A stretch of DNA of 64,000 bases, taken from Fen-1362 sp964597035. GTDB taxonomy: Bacteria > Planctomycetota > Phycisphaerae > Sedimentisphaerales > Anaerobacaceae. The notes beneath the pieces were generated by a model. The model made no database searches and was not told the origin of the DNA. It was given only the letters and a program-made list of their open reading frames with translations. The translations under genes were made by a program, and so were the position numbers. This document shows, piece by piece, positions 16,370 to 26,800 of this stretch (its first letter is position 1; every line of letters begins with the position of its first letter). The DNA lies in NCBI GenBank assembly GCA_964597035.1, contig CAZQWM010000002.1, positions 124,001-188,000 of the forward strand, read 5' to 3'.

Positions 16370-18445
16370 TCAAAATATAATACGCTCGGCAACCTGCTCC
16401 GGGACCTTCTCATAGCTGCACGGCTCCATTGTAAACGTCCCCCGGCCCGCGGTGACGCTCCTTATCTCACTCGAATAGCCAAACATCTCTGATAATGGCA
16501 CCATAGAGTCAATTATTCTTATATTACCGTGAATTTTGCTGTTGGTAATCACCCCCCTTTTGGCAAGCAGGCCGGCCTGCACTATCCCGAAATTTGCCTC
16601 CGGAACCACTACCTGCAGCCACATAACCGGTTCCATAAGCACCGGCCCGGCCTTTTCGAGCACATTTTTAATTGCCAATGCGGCCGCCTGTTCAAATGCA
16701 ATATCCGATGAATCCACGGAGTGGAAAGAGCCGTCTAATAACGTAACCTTAGTCCCCATAACGGGATAGCCCGACAATGCCCCGCTGCCAAGGGCGTCCC
16801 TCGCCCCTTTTTCCACTGCTCTAACATACTCCCTCGGCACCTTGTCGCCACCCGCGCGGTTCTCAAAGCCAATATCCCGGCTCCAGTGCCCATCCTCAGT
16901 CAGCATTGGTTCTACCCGCAGCACAACGTGCCCATACTGCCCTCTTCCACCTGTCTGGCGAATGAACTTGCCTTCGGCTTCCGCGGGCTTTGTTATCGCC
17001 TCCTTATAGGCAACCCGCGGCCTGCCCACTCTGATATCCAGCCCCTTTTCCCTCGTAAGCTTGTGCACTAAAATCTCAAGATGAAGCTCTCCCATACCTC
17101 TTATAACCATCTGGCCGGTTTCAGGGTCAACCTTCGATTCGAACGTCGGGTCCTCCCGCTTAAGCGCCCCCAGTGCCTCGGCCAGCTTGTTTTTATCCGC
17201 GGCAGTCCGCGGCTCTATCGACATACTGATTACCGTCTCAGGAAACGTTATGCTCGGCAGCAATATCGGCTTCTTCGGGTCACAAAGCGTATCGCCTGTA
17301 TTCGTATATTTGGGGCCGACCACCGCAACTATGTCCCCGGCCCTTGCCTGCTCCAGAATCTTGCGGTCACCGGCGTGCATCTCGAATATCCGTGTGATGT
17401 TCTCTCGCCTGTCCTGCTCGACATTTAGAACCCTGCTGCCCGATTTCAACATCCCCTGATATATCCGGATGAAATTCAAGTCCCCGTGTGAGTCGTTTAC
17501 AATCTTAAACGCTAGCGCAACAAGACTGCCTTTCGGGTCGCATTTGACGGCAACTTCTTTCTTCTGGTCATCCGCCTTATGGGCGATGATGGCGGGTTTA
17601 TCCAGCGGTGAAGGCAAATACGTCACGACCCCGTTGAGCAGCCGCTGCACACCGATATACTGCAGCGCCGAACCGCAAAATACCGGCTGAAACTTGTTTG
17701 CTAATGTCCCCTTCCTTATCGCCCGGTGAATAATCGCTGTGTCCATCGGCTCGTTGTGGACATATTTGCCCATCATTTCCTCGTCGTATTCGGCCGCAAG
17801 CTCGAGCATATCATGCCTTGCCTGCTCGGCTGCGAGGCGGTATTCCGACGGAATTTCAACCTCCTCAAAAGCGGCTCCGAGCTTTCTGGGGTCGAAATAG
17901 ACCGCCTGCATTTTCACAAGGTCTATAAGACCGGCGAAAGCGTTACCCGCCCCTATCGGAAGCTGAAGGACAAGCGGATTGGCAACGAGCTTTTCCCGGA
18001 TGCTGTCAACGCTCATCTCAAAGTCAGCGCCTACCTTATCCATCTTGTTAATAAAGCAAAGGCACGGCAGCCCGTATTTGTATCCCTGCCTCCAGACCGT
18101 CTCGCTTTGCGCCTGCACACCTTCGCTGCCGTCGAAAACAACCACCGCCCCATCGAGCACCCGGAGCGACCTTTCCACCTCCGCCGTAAAATCTATGTGT
18201 CCCGGCGTGTCAATCAGATTGATTTCAGCGCCTTCCCACGGCAGTTTCGTCGCTGCCGAAGTTATGGTAATCCCCCTTTTCTGCTCCTCCTCAAGATAAT
18301 CCATAACGGCTGTGCCGTTGTGCACCTCGCCCATCTTGTAGGTCTTGCCGGCATAGTAAAGAATCCGCTCCGTCACCGTGGTCTTGCCGGCGTCTATATG
18401 GGCGATAATCCCTATATTGCGTATTTTCCTGAGCGATTCCAGCAT
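16370..18445 (-). CDS. fusA: Translation elongation factor G
   Basis: GTPase that drives translocation. 691 residues: G1 AHIDAGKTT at 15-23, switch I EEEQKRGITITSAATKL, G3 DTPGHIDF, G4 NKMDKVGAD, followed by domains II-V (RGMGELHLEI and GRGQYGHV in domains III/IV). Length is full and G motifs are intact. A strong terminator lies between rpsG and fusA, so its expression may be uncoupled from that of S12 and S7. The putative ribosome binding site TGGAAA is weak. Confidence 0.96.
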   Translation of the reverse strand: MLESLRKIRNIGIIAHIDAGKTTVTERILYYAGKTYKMGEVHNGTAVMDYLEEEQKRGITITSAATKLPWEGAEINLIDTPGHIDFTAEVERSLRVLDGAVVVFDGSEGVQAQSETVWRQGYKYGLPCLCFINKMDKVGADFEMSVDSIREKLVANPLVLQLPIGAGNAFAGLIDLVKMQAVYFDPRKLGAAFEEVEIPSEYRLAAEQARHDMLELAAEYDEEMMGKYVHNEPMDTAIIHRAIRKGTLANKFQPVFCGSALQYIGVQRLLNGVVTYLPSPLDKPAIIAHKADDQKKEVAVKCDPKGSLVALAFKIVNDSHGDLNFIRIYQGMLKSGSRVLNVEQDRRENITRIFEMHAGDRKILEQARAGDIVAVVGPKYTNTGDTLCDPKKPILLPSITFPETVISMSIEPRTAADKNKLAEALGALKREDPTFESKVDPETGQMVIRGMGELHLEILVHKLTREKGLDIRVGRPRVAYKEAITKPAEAEGKFIRQTGGRGQYGHVVLRVEPMLTEDGHWSRDIGFENRAGGDKVPREYVRAVEKGARDALGSGALSGYPVMGTKVTLLDGSFHSVDSSDIAFEQAAALAIKNVLEKAGPVLMEPVMWLQVVVPEANFGIVQAGLLAKRGVITNSKIHGNIRIIDSMVPLSEMFGYSSEIRSVTAGRGTFTMEPCSYEKVPEQVAERIIF

Positions 18446-18473
18446 TTTCCAGACGAACCGTTAAAACAAAAAA

Positions 18474-18522
18474 AGGATATAAAAAAACTGCCACGGCTTT
18501 TTGTTTTAGGCCCATGGCAGTT
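18474..18522 (-). terminator. Intrinsic terminator between rpsG and fusA
   Basis: On the minus strand AACTGCCATGG pairs with CCGTGGCAGTT over 11 bp with a single G-T wobble, a 15-nt loop, then TTTTTTTATATCC. It follows the rpsG stop by about 14 nt. This is one of the clearest rho-independent terminator shapes in the window, and it sits inside the str operon. Confidence 0.8.
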
Positions 18523-18535
18523 CAATACACTTGGG

Positions 18536-19009
18536 CTACCAGGCAAAATGGGCAAACGCCTTATTGGCCTCCGCCATTCTGTGCACGTTCTCCCTCATCG
18601 TCATCGCGCCGCCTTTCCCGTGATAGGCCTCCAGCAGTTCCGACGCCAGTCGCTCACTCATTGGCTTGCCCTTCATACCGCGGGCGGCCTCAATTATCCA
18701 TCGTATCGCAAGCGACTGCTGACGCTTGAAATTCACCTGCATCGGCACCTGATAACTTGCACCGCCAACTCGCTTGCTGCGAACCTCCAGCGCCGGCTTG
18801 ACGTTATTCACAGCGGTCTCAAAAATCTCAACCGGTGGTGCCGCTTTCTCCTTCTCGGCTATGATATCCATGGCCTGATAGAATATATTCTGCGCAACAC
18901 TTTTTTTGCCCTGCAGCATCAGGCAGTTGATGAACTTCCCGGCCAGCTTACTACCGTATTTGCCGTCGGGCTTCAACTGCTCTTGTGACGCTGTTACTTT
19001 TCTGGCCAT
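18536..19009 (-). CDS. rpsG: Ribosomal protein S7 (uS7)
   Basis: Head-domain nucleator near the E site. 157 residues: GSKLAGKFINCLMLQGKKSV, VEIFETAVNNVKPALEVRSK, VGGASYQVPMQVNFKRQQSL. The C-terminal KRENVHRMAEANKAF helix is present. Second gene of the str operon. Confidence 0.97.
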   Translation of the reverse strand: MARKVTASQEQLKPDGKYGSKLAGKFINCLMLQGKKSVAQNIFYQAMDIIAEKEKAAPPVEIFETAVNNVKPALEVRSKRVGGASYQVPMQVNFKRQQSLAIRWIIEAARGMKGKPMSERLASELLEAYHGKGGAMTMRENVHRMAEANKAFAHFAW

Positions 19010-19056
19010 ACTTCTGTTCCTCGCTGCTTCGTTTCTAAACTGTCATCATAGACACT

Positions 19057-19428
19057 TTATTTTCCTTTTTTAGCACCGTATTTGCTTCTGCCCCTTCTGC
19101 GGTTGGCAACCCCGGCACAATCCAGCACTCCGCGAATAATATGGTAACGCACACCCGGCAAATCACGAACCCTGCCACCGCGTATCGTCACTGTGCTATG
19201 CTCCTGCAGGTTGTGGTCTATCCCCGGAATATAGGCCGTGACCTCTTTACCGTTGGTCAGCCGAACACGGGCTATCTTACGCAAAGCCGAATTCGGCTTC
19301 TTTGGCGTCATCGTCCGCACAATCAAACACACGCCTCTCTTCTGGGGCGAACCACTTATGTCCGACCGATGTTTTCGACCCTTCGATTTCTTCCTCGGTT
19401 TTCTTACTAATTGACTCACAGTCGCCAT
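19057..19428 (-). CDS. rpsL: Ribosomal protein S12 (uS12), Arg at the streptomycin site
   Basis: Decoding-centre protein. 123 residues; TMTPKKPNSALRKIARVRLT with the usual lysine at the E. coli K42/K43 site, and GGRVRDLPGVRYH. The latter reads arginine where E. coli has K88 (GGRVKDLPGVRYH). The codon is CGT on the minus strand. K88R is a known streptomycin-resistance substitution in Mycobacterium tuberculosis. Confidence 0.97.
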   Translation of the reverse strand: MATVSQLVRKPRKKSKGRKHRSDISGSPQKRGVCLIVRTMTPKKPNSALRKIARVRLTNGKEVTAYIPGIDHNLQEHSTVTIRGGRVRDLPGVRYHIIRGVLDCAGVANRRRGRSKYGAKKGK

Positions 19429-19505
19429 AACTCTATTGCTCCAATTCCACTCTTTTTGGCACCTATTCTTCGCCGTGCTGCACGAGCATATCTTGCCAAT
19501 TGAGT

Positions 19506-22500
19506 TTACTTTATTCCCAAAGCTTCTTTAATAGCTGCATCCGCCCGCGCCTCAGCAGCTTTGGCCTCTTCAACCTCTCTCTCTTCCCTGAATTCCTTCG
19601 GCAGCGGTGCTTCGGCCAGATGCTTGACCTTCAGCTCCAGATACGGCTTAAAGGCCGTGCCAGCCGGTATCAAATGACCGAGTATCACGTTCTCCTTCAA
19701 ACCGCAGAGATTGTCTATGCTACCAGCCAGTGATGCCTCAGTCAAGACCTTAGTCGTCTGCTGAAAACTTGCAGCCGCAATAAAACTGTCTGAACGCAAT
19801 GACGCCTTGGTTATACCCAACAACAGTGTCTGGGCCGTTGCCATCCTCGGCTTTTTACCCTTCGCCGACTCACCCCCGATTGTTTCTAATTTCTCATTGA
19901 TGGTTGCCAGCTTGCCCTTGTCAACAATCTCTCCTTCCTTAAGGTCCGAGGCGTCACCGACGCTGCTTACTTTGACACTCTCATTCAGTCGCACGTTCTC
20001 GCGTCGGAATTCAAACTTGTCAACCACTTCGCCCGGCAGAAACGTGCTGTCGCCAACCGACTCAATCTCAATCTTCCGCATCATCTGTGAGCAGATTATC
20101 TCGATGTGCTTGTCGTTTATATTCACGTTCTGCGAACGGTAAACGTTCTGAATCTCTCCTATCAGGTATTTCTGAAGCGCCTCTTCGCCCTTAATCCGCA
20201 AAATATCGTGCGGCACCAGCGGACCGTCGGTCAACTGGTCACCCGCTTCAACCATATCACCCGTGTGAACGTTCAAATGCCTGTCGCGCGGAACGTGATG
20301 TTCCTTCTCCATCCCGGACTCCGAGCGGATGGTAATCGTCATTTTGCCCTTGCGCTTGTCGCTTTTCAACTCAACTCGCCCGCTAATCTCCGCTATCGCC
20401 GCCGGGTCCTTCGGCTTACGCGCCTCGAACACTTCAGTCACACGCGGCAATCCGCCGGTGATGTCCTGCGTTCCGCCCGTAGCTCTGGGCTGATGAGCAA
20501 GCAACTGACCCGCCTGAACCTTCTGACCCTCCGTAACCTCTATTCTTGCGCCGGCGGGCAGATAGTGAACGTCCAGAATCTTGCCATCGGCGTCCTCTAT
20601 CATAATCTGCGGGTGCTTGTCACCCTTGTGCTCGATTATAACGGGTTTACCCAACTGCCCCTTGCGTTCTTCCTCAAGCCGAACCGTCTCGCCTTCGACA
20701 ATATCAACAAAGCGAATCAGGCCCGATACCTCTGCCAGTATCGGCGTGCGGTGTGGGTCCCACTCAAACAGCAGCCCGCCGCTCTTGACGCTCTCGCCGT
20801 CGTCAACGCGAACTGTCGCTCCATACGGCACCTTGAACCTGTCAAGTTCCCGGTCCTTGTCATCCAGTATCGTAATCTCCCCGTTGCGCTTCAGTGCAAC
20901 CGTTTTCGAACTGCCGTCCTCGACTTTGAACGTTACGGCGTTTATGTCGCGATACTGAATCTTACCCGTATGAGTCGCCTTTTGTTCCCGCTCCAGAATG
21001 GCACGTTCAGCCACCCCGCCCGTGTGGAATGTCCGCAGCGTCAACTGCGTCCCCGGCTCACCAATCGACTGCGCCGCTATAATGCCCACAGGCAGTCCTT
21101 CTTCAACAAGCTTACCCGTGCTCATATCCCAGCCGTAGCACTTCGCGCAAACACCGAACGGGCAGTCGCAGGTCAGCGGACTTCTCACCCTGATTACATC
21201 GAGTCCAAGCGCTTCAACCTTCGCCGCCGCATCCAGCGTTATAACCTCATTCTCCCTAACTATCATCTCGTCGGTAATCGGATTGCGAATGTTGTCTCTG
21301 GCCGTCCTGCCGATAATAAGCTGCGACAAAGGCACATCCACCTGCTCACCGCGGGTAACCGTGCTCTTGGTAATACCCTGCAGCGTCCCGCAGTCACGCT
21401 CTGTGATTATGACATTCTGAGCGACGTCAATCAGCTTGCGCGTCAGATACCCTGAGTTGGCGGTCTTCAACGCGGTATCCGCAAGACCCTTTCGCGCGCC
21501 GTGTGTAGAGCTGAAATACTCGAGAACCGTCAACCCCTCGCGGAAATTCGACTTAATCGGCGTTTCGATAATCTCGCCGCTGGGCTTGGCCATCAACGCA
21601 CGCATGCCCGCAAGCTGCTGAATCTGGTCGACACTGCCTCTGGCACCGGAAATACTCATAATGTAAATCGGATTCAGATACGGCAGACCCTCTTCGGTTC
21701 TATCTTCCTTCAGGCCCCGCATCATCTCATTGGTAACCGCCACACGCGCATTGGTCCAGGCGTCGATTACCTGGTTATACCGCTCGCCCTCGGTCAGCAC
21801 ACCGGCCAGATAGTTCTTCTGTATCTTCTTGACCCGCTTCTCTGTCTCTTCTATAATCTCCTGCTTCTTCGGCGGAATCTTCAAGTCTATCACACCGAAG
21901 CTAAGCCCCGACAATGTCGCCTGTCTGAAACCCTGGTCCTTTATCTTGTCCAGCAAATCGACCGTTGCGGCACTTCCCGCTATTTCGTAACAGTCGCTGA
22001 TTACCTGGCTTAGCTGCTTCTGCCCCATCATCCAGTTATAAAACGGCATCTTCGCAGGTAGAATATCGTTGAAAACGCACCTGCCTACAGTGGTCTCCAC
22101 CACAGTCGCTTCGCTCGTCTGGTCCGGCTTAACTTCGGTCGCATGCTCGCCTTCCTCGATTACCCGTTTGTTGATGCGGACTTTTATTCTGGCGTGCAGC
22201 GAAATCTTGCCCATATCGTAAGCCAGCAATGCCTCAAAAATATCTCTGAATGCCGAACCCTCGCCCTTCTGCCCGGGCAACATGCTCGTCAGGTAGTAAT
22301 TGCCAAGCACCATATCCTGCGAAGGACCGACCATCGGCGAACCGTTGGCGGGCGAGAAAATATTGTTCGTCGTCATCATCAGTGTATGTGCCTCGGCCTG
22401 CGCTTCCACGCTCAAAGGCAGATGCACCGCCATCTGGTCACCGTCAAAGTCGGCGTTGAACCCCTTACAGGCCAGAGGGTGAAGCATTATCGCGTTGCCT

Positions 22501-23813
22501 TCCACCAGAACCGGCTCAAACGCCTGAACACCCATCCGGTGCAGAGTCGGCGCACGGTTGAGCAGCACCGGATGCTGGTATATCACCTCTTCTAAAATAT
22601 CCCATATCTGCTCGCCACGCCGTTCAATCATCTTCTTGGCGCTTTTGATGGTATCGGCAAGCCCGCTCTGTTTTAGCCGACGGATAATAAACGGCTGATA
22701 AAGCTCCAGCGCAATCCTCTTCGGCAGTCCGCACTGATGCAGCTTCATCGTCGGACCTATCACAATCACCGAACGAGCCGAATAATCAACACGCTTGCCC
22801 AGCAGGTTTTCACGGAACCGACCTTGCTTTCCCTTAATCATATCGCTAAGACTTTTCAGCGGGCGATTATTGCTGCCCAGCACCGGTCTTCGACACCTGC
22901 CATTATCCATGAGCGAGTCAACCGCCTGTTGCAGCATCCTCTTTTCATTGCGAATAATCACCTCAGGAGCATTAAGGTCCATCAGTTTTTTCAGCCGGTT
23001 ATTACGGTTGATTATTCTTCTGTAAAGGTCGTTCAGGTCACTAGTAGCAAAATTTCCACTTTCCAACAGTACAAGAGGCCGCAAATCAGGCGGGATAACC
23101 GGAACTACTTCAAGAACTATCCACTCCGCCTTATTGCTACTGCTTCTTATCGCCTCCAGCATTTTGAGACGCTTGCTCAAGTCCTTCATCCGCTGAGCAC
23201 TGCTGGTCTTTCCTATCGCCGCCCTCAGCTCCACAGTAATCGCATCAAGGTCAAGCCCCACCAGAAGGGCCTTTATTGCCTCCCCGCCCATCAAGGCCTT
23301 GAAGCAATTGCCGTACTTGTTGACCGCGTCACGGTATTCCTCCTCCGTAAACAACTGGCCCACTTTGAACGGACTGTCGCCCGCCTCGGTGACCGCGTAG
23401 TCCTGATAATAAATTATCTTCTCAAGGTCCAACCCTTTCATACCCAGAACCGTGCCCAGATGATTTGGAATCGTCTTGAAAAACCATATATGCACGCACG
23501 GTGTCGCAAGATTGATATGTCCCATCCGCTTTCGGCGTACCCGGCTGTGCGTAACCTTCACCCCGCAGCGGTCGCAGATTATTCCCTTATACTTGGTCCC
23601 CTTGTACTTGCCGCAGGCACACTCCCAGTCCCGCTCAGGTCCGAATATCCGCTCGCAGAAAAGACCGTCTTTTTCGGGCCGGTACGTCCGGTAGTTGATT
23701 GTCTCGGGCTTGCGAACCTCTCCGAATGACCAGCTGCGAATATCATTGGCGCCGGCAAGCGAAATCTTGACCGAACCGTAATCGTTTATCCGATCATAGA
23801 TATTGCTTATCAT
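19506..23813 (-). CDS. rpoC: RNA polymerase beta' subunit
   Basis: Catalytic large subunit. 1435 residues. The N-terminal zinc ribbon is present (CACGKYKGTKYKGIICDRCG, residues 65-85), as are the active-site NADFDGDQMAVH near residue 460, the bridge-helix and trigger-loop region (ISGARGSVDQIQQLAGMRAL), and the second zinc site (CDCPFGVCAKCYGWD near 900). It ends with a charged Ala/Glu/Lys-rich tail (EEAKAAEARADAAIKEALG). No insertion like the large E. coli SI3 is obvious. Confidence 0.97.
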   Translation of the reverse strand: MISNIYDRINDYGSVKISLAGANDIRSWSFGEVRKPETINYRTYRPEKDGLFCERIFGPERDWECACGKYKGTKYKGIICDRCGVKVTHSRVRRKRMGHINLATPCVHIWFFKTIPNHLGTVLGMKGLDLEKIIYYQDYAVTEAGDSPFKVGQLFTEEEYRDAVNKYGNCFKALMGGEAIKALLVGLDLDAITVELRAAIGKTSSAQRMKDLSKRLKMLEAIRSSSNKAEWIVLEVVPVIPPDLRPLVLLESGNFATSDLNDLYRRIINRNNRLKKLMDLNAPEVIIRNEKRMLQQAVDSLMDNGRCRRPVLGSNNRPLKSLSDMIKGKQGRFRENLLGKRVDYSARSVIVIGPTMKLHQCGLPKRIALELYQPFIIRRLKQSGLADTIKSAKKMIERRGEQIWDILEEVIYQHPVLLNRAPTLHRMGVQAFEPVLVEGNAIMLHPLACKGFNADFDGDQMAVHLPLSVEAQAEAHTLMMTTNNIFSPANGSPMVGPSQDMVLGNYYLTSMLPGQKGEGSAFRDIFEALLAYDMGKISLHARIKVRINKRVIEEGEHATEVKPDQTSEATVVETTVGRCVFNDILPAKMPFYNWMMGQKQLSQVISDCYEIAGSAATVDLLDKIKDQGFRQATLSGLSFGVIDLKIPPKKQEIIEETEKRVKKIQKNYLAGVLTEGERYNQVIDAWTNARVAVTNEMMRGLKEDRTEEGLPYLNPIYIMSISGARGSVDQIQQLAGMRALMAKPSGEIIETPIKSNFREGLTVLEYFSSTHGARKGLADTALKTANSGYLTRKLIDVAQNVIITERDCGTLQGITKSTVTRGEQVDVPLSQLIIGRTARDNIRNPITDEMIVRENEVITLDAAAKVEALGLDVIRVRSPLTCDCPFGVCAKCYGWDMSTGKLVEEGLPVGIIAAQSIGEPGTQLTLRTFHTGGVAERAILEREQKATHTGKIQYRDINAVTFKVEDGSSKTVALKRNGEITILDDKDRELDRFKVPYGATVRVDDGESVKSGGLLFEWDPHRTPILAEVSGLIRFVDIVEGETVRLEEERKGQLGKPVIIEHKGDKHPQIMIEDADGKILDVHYLPAGARIEVTEGQKVQAGQLLAHQPRATGGTQDITGGLPRVTEVFEARKPKDPAAIAEISGRVELKSDKRKGKMTITIRSESGMEKEHHVPRDRHLNVHTGDMVEAGDQLTDGPLVPHDILRIKGEEALQKYLIGEIQNVYRSQNVNINDKHIEIICSQMMRKIEIESVGDSTFLPGEVVDKFEFRRENVRLNESVKVSSVGDASDLKEGEIVDKGKLATINEKLETIGGESAKGKKPRMATAQTLLLGITKASLRSDSFIAAASFQQTTKVLTEASLAGSIDNLCGLKENVILGHLIPAGTAFKPYLELKVKHLAEAPLPKEFREEREVEEAKAAEARADAAIKEALGIK

Positions 23814-23886
23814 TTATCTATCGCTCCTCTAAGGATTCTATTGCTTTTATAACCAAAAAGGGTTTGCCCTAAATCCTCTATAAACC

Positions 23887-26800
23887 TCATAAAACCGTTG
23901 TGCCCAGACGCTTCTTTTCAAGCTGGATATTCAGCCCCAGCCCTCTTATTTCATTGCACAGCACGTCAAATGACAGCGGCGTCCCTGCTTCGAGAGTGTT
24001 CCGTCCCTTCACCATCGACTCGTATATCTTGGTCCGGCCTTCCACGTCATCGCTCTTGACGGTCAGCATTTCCTGCAGAGTATACGCCGCCCCATAACCC
24101 TCCAGTGCCCAGACCTCCATTTCGCCGAACCTCTGTCCGCCCGTTCTAGCCTTACCCCCGAGGGGCTGCTGTGTAATTAAGCTGTATGGCCCCGTCGAAC
24201 GAGCGTGAATCTTGTCATCAACCAGATGATGAAGCTTCATAATATAGATGTGTCCAATCGTCGCCTGCTGGTCAAACGCCTCTCCTGTTCTGCCGTCATA
24301 TAACTGCGTCTTAAGGACCTTTGGAATACATACAAACAATTCATCATCTCCCGGAGCTTCGTTCTTTTCATCAAGTTCCTTCTTTCGCCGAGTTACCAAT
24401 TCGTTTGCTTCTTCCGTCAGCCGCTGAATGTTCTCTTCCCTTGCACCGTCAAAAACAGGCGTAACCGCTGTAAAGCCCAGCACCTTCGCCACCCACCCGA
24501 GGTGCGTCTCGAGAATCTGCCCGACGTTCATTCGACTGGGCACCCCCAGCGGATTAAGCAGCATATCAAGCGGCCTGCCGTCCTCCAAAAACGGCATCTC
24601 CTCCACCGGCAGTATCTTCGCAATCACACCCTTATTGCCGTGGCGACCGGCAAGTTTGTCTCCTATCGACAAGGTCCGCTTGGTCGCGACATAAATCTTC
24701 ACCATCTCAAGCACCCCGCTTGGCAGCTCGTCGCCGTGCTTGAGCCGTTCCACTCGTTTTTTCTTCTCTTCCTCAAGGGCTCTGATTTTCTCGAGGAACT
24801 TCTCCACCAGCCCCTCAACCTTCTCACGCATCGCCGCCGGCTTGACCCACTTCATGTCCCAGTTTTCAACCTGCTCGTAAACTACCTCATCGTCCTCACT
24901 TATACCGACTTTTTGTCTGGTGGATGGGTCGATGATACTGACCTCAAACTTGGTGTGAATCGCAGCTATCATCTGCCTGAATGTCACGCATTGCTTGCCC
25001 CGCATCTCTTTTTCATAAGCCCTTATCTGAGCAGCCAGTGCCTTCTTGCCCTCTTCACCTCCGGCACCTCGCCGGACAAAACGTTCCGTTTTAATCACTA
25101 CACCCTCATACCCGTTCGGCAGCTCGAGTGAATCATTTTTAACGTCCTCGCCCGCCCTGCCGAATATCGCATGCAAAAGCTTCTCCTCGGGTGTAAGCTC
25201 GGTCTTGCCCTTGGGCACAACCTTGCCCACCAGGATGTCGCTCGGCAGAACGCGAGTGCCCTCAAGCACCACACCGTGCTCATCCAGGTTGCGAAGCGCT
25301 CTTTCGCTCACATTCGGGATATCATTCGTAAATTCTTCCTTGCCGAGCGGCGTCTCGCGCACCTCAGCGGTAAACTCGTTAATATGAATGCTTGTAAAGC
25401 TGTCGTTTTTGACCAGCCGCTCGCTGACAATCATGGCGTCCTCAAAGTTGAATCCTTCAAAAGACATAAAACCTACAAGCACGTTTTTGCCCAGTGCCAG
25501 TACGCCCTTGTCGGTGCCACCGCCATCCGCTATCACCTGCCCTTTGTTAACCTTCTCTCCAAGCTTGACCACCGGCTTTTGATTCAGACACGTCCTCTCG
25601 TTCAATCCGAAAAACTTCTCTAATCTGTATTCGTCAGTATGATTGATAACTATCTTTGTAGCGTCAATATCAGTAACAACACCGCCTTTCTGCGCACGGA
25701 CCACCATACTCGAATGCCGGCCTGCAACTTCCTCCATTCCCGTCTGCACAAGCGGCGCCTCGGTCGTCACAAGCGGCACCGCCTGTCGCTGCATATTCGA
25801 CCCCATCAGCGCCCTGTTCGCATCGTCATGCTCTAAAAAAGGTATCAACGCCGCAGACAATCCAACAATCTGCTTGGGCGAAACATCCACGAAAGTGACT
25901 TCATTGCTCGAAACCTGCGCAAGCTCCCCGTGCTCCCTCGCCAGGACCATTCCCTCAGGTATCTTGCCGGTTTCGGGTTCTACGGAGCTCGGAGGAGCAA
26001 ATATCGCCCTCATCTCTTCATCTGCACGAAGATATACCACTTCGCCGGTCACCTTGCCCTTTTCGACCTTGTAATAAGGCGACAGTAGAAAACCGTACTC
26101 ATCGACCGTGGCGAATATCGCCAGCGAGCTAATGAGACCGATATTAGTCCCTTCCGGCGTCTCTACCGGGCAAATCCTGCCGTAGTGACTTATATGCACG
26201 TCTCGAACCTCGAAACCCGCCCGTCTCCTGTTGAGACCCCCAGGCCCCAATGCCGACATACGCCGCTCATGCGTCAACTGGCTAAGGGCATTGGTCTGGT
26301 CCACTATCTGGCTCAGCTCCCCCCGCCCGAAGAAATAGTTGATGCTGCTGGAAACACTCTTTGTATTGACCAAATCCGCTATACGCAGCGGCTCCTCACC
26401 TTCTTTGACGGTGCTCATTCGTTCCTGCACGGTCTTTCGAAGCTTCAAAAGCCCTTTTCGAATTTCAGCCCCCGCCAGTTCGTCTATCGTCCGCAGCCGC
26501 CGATTGCCCAAATGGTCAATGTCATCGACCTCACCCTCGTTGTTCCGCAAAGCGATTATGTATTTCATCGCGCTGATGAAATCTTCCGTCCGCAACGTCA
26601 TCTCATTGAGGTCCATACTCTGCCCGAACTTGCGGTTCAGTCGGAACCGGCCCACCTTACCCAGCCGATACCGGTTGACATCAAAAAACTTCTCGTCGAA
26701 GAACTGCTGGGCCTTCTCCTGGTTGGGCGGATTGCCCGGCCTAAGTCTTACATAAAACTTCAACAGCGCCTGCCCATGGCTTCTGCAGTCATCCTCCGCA

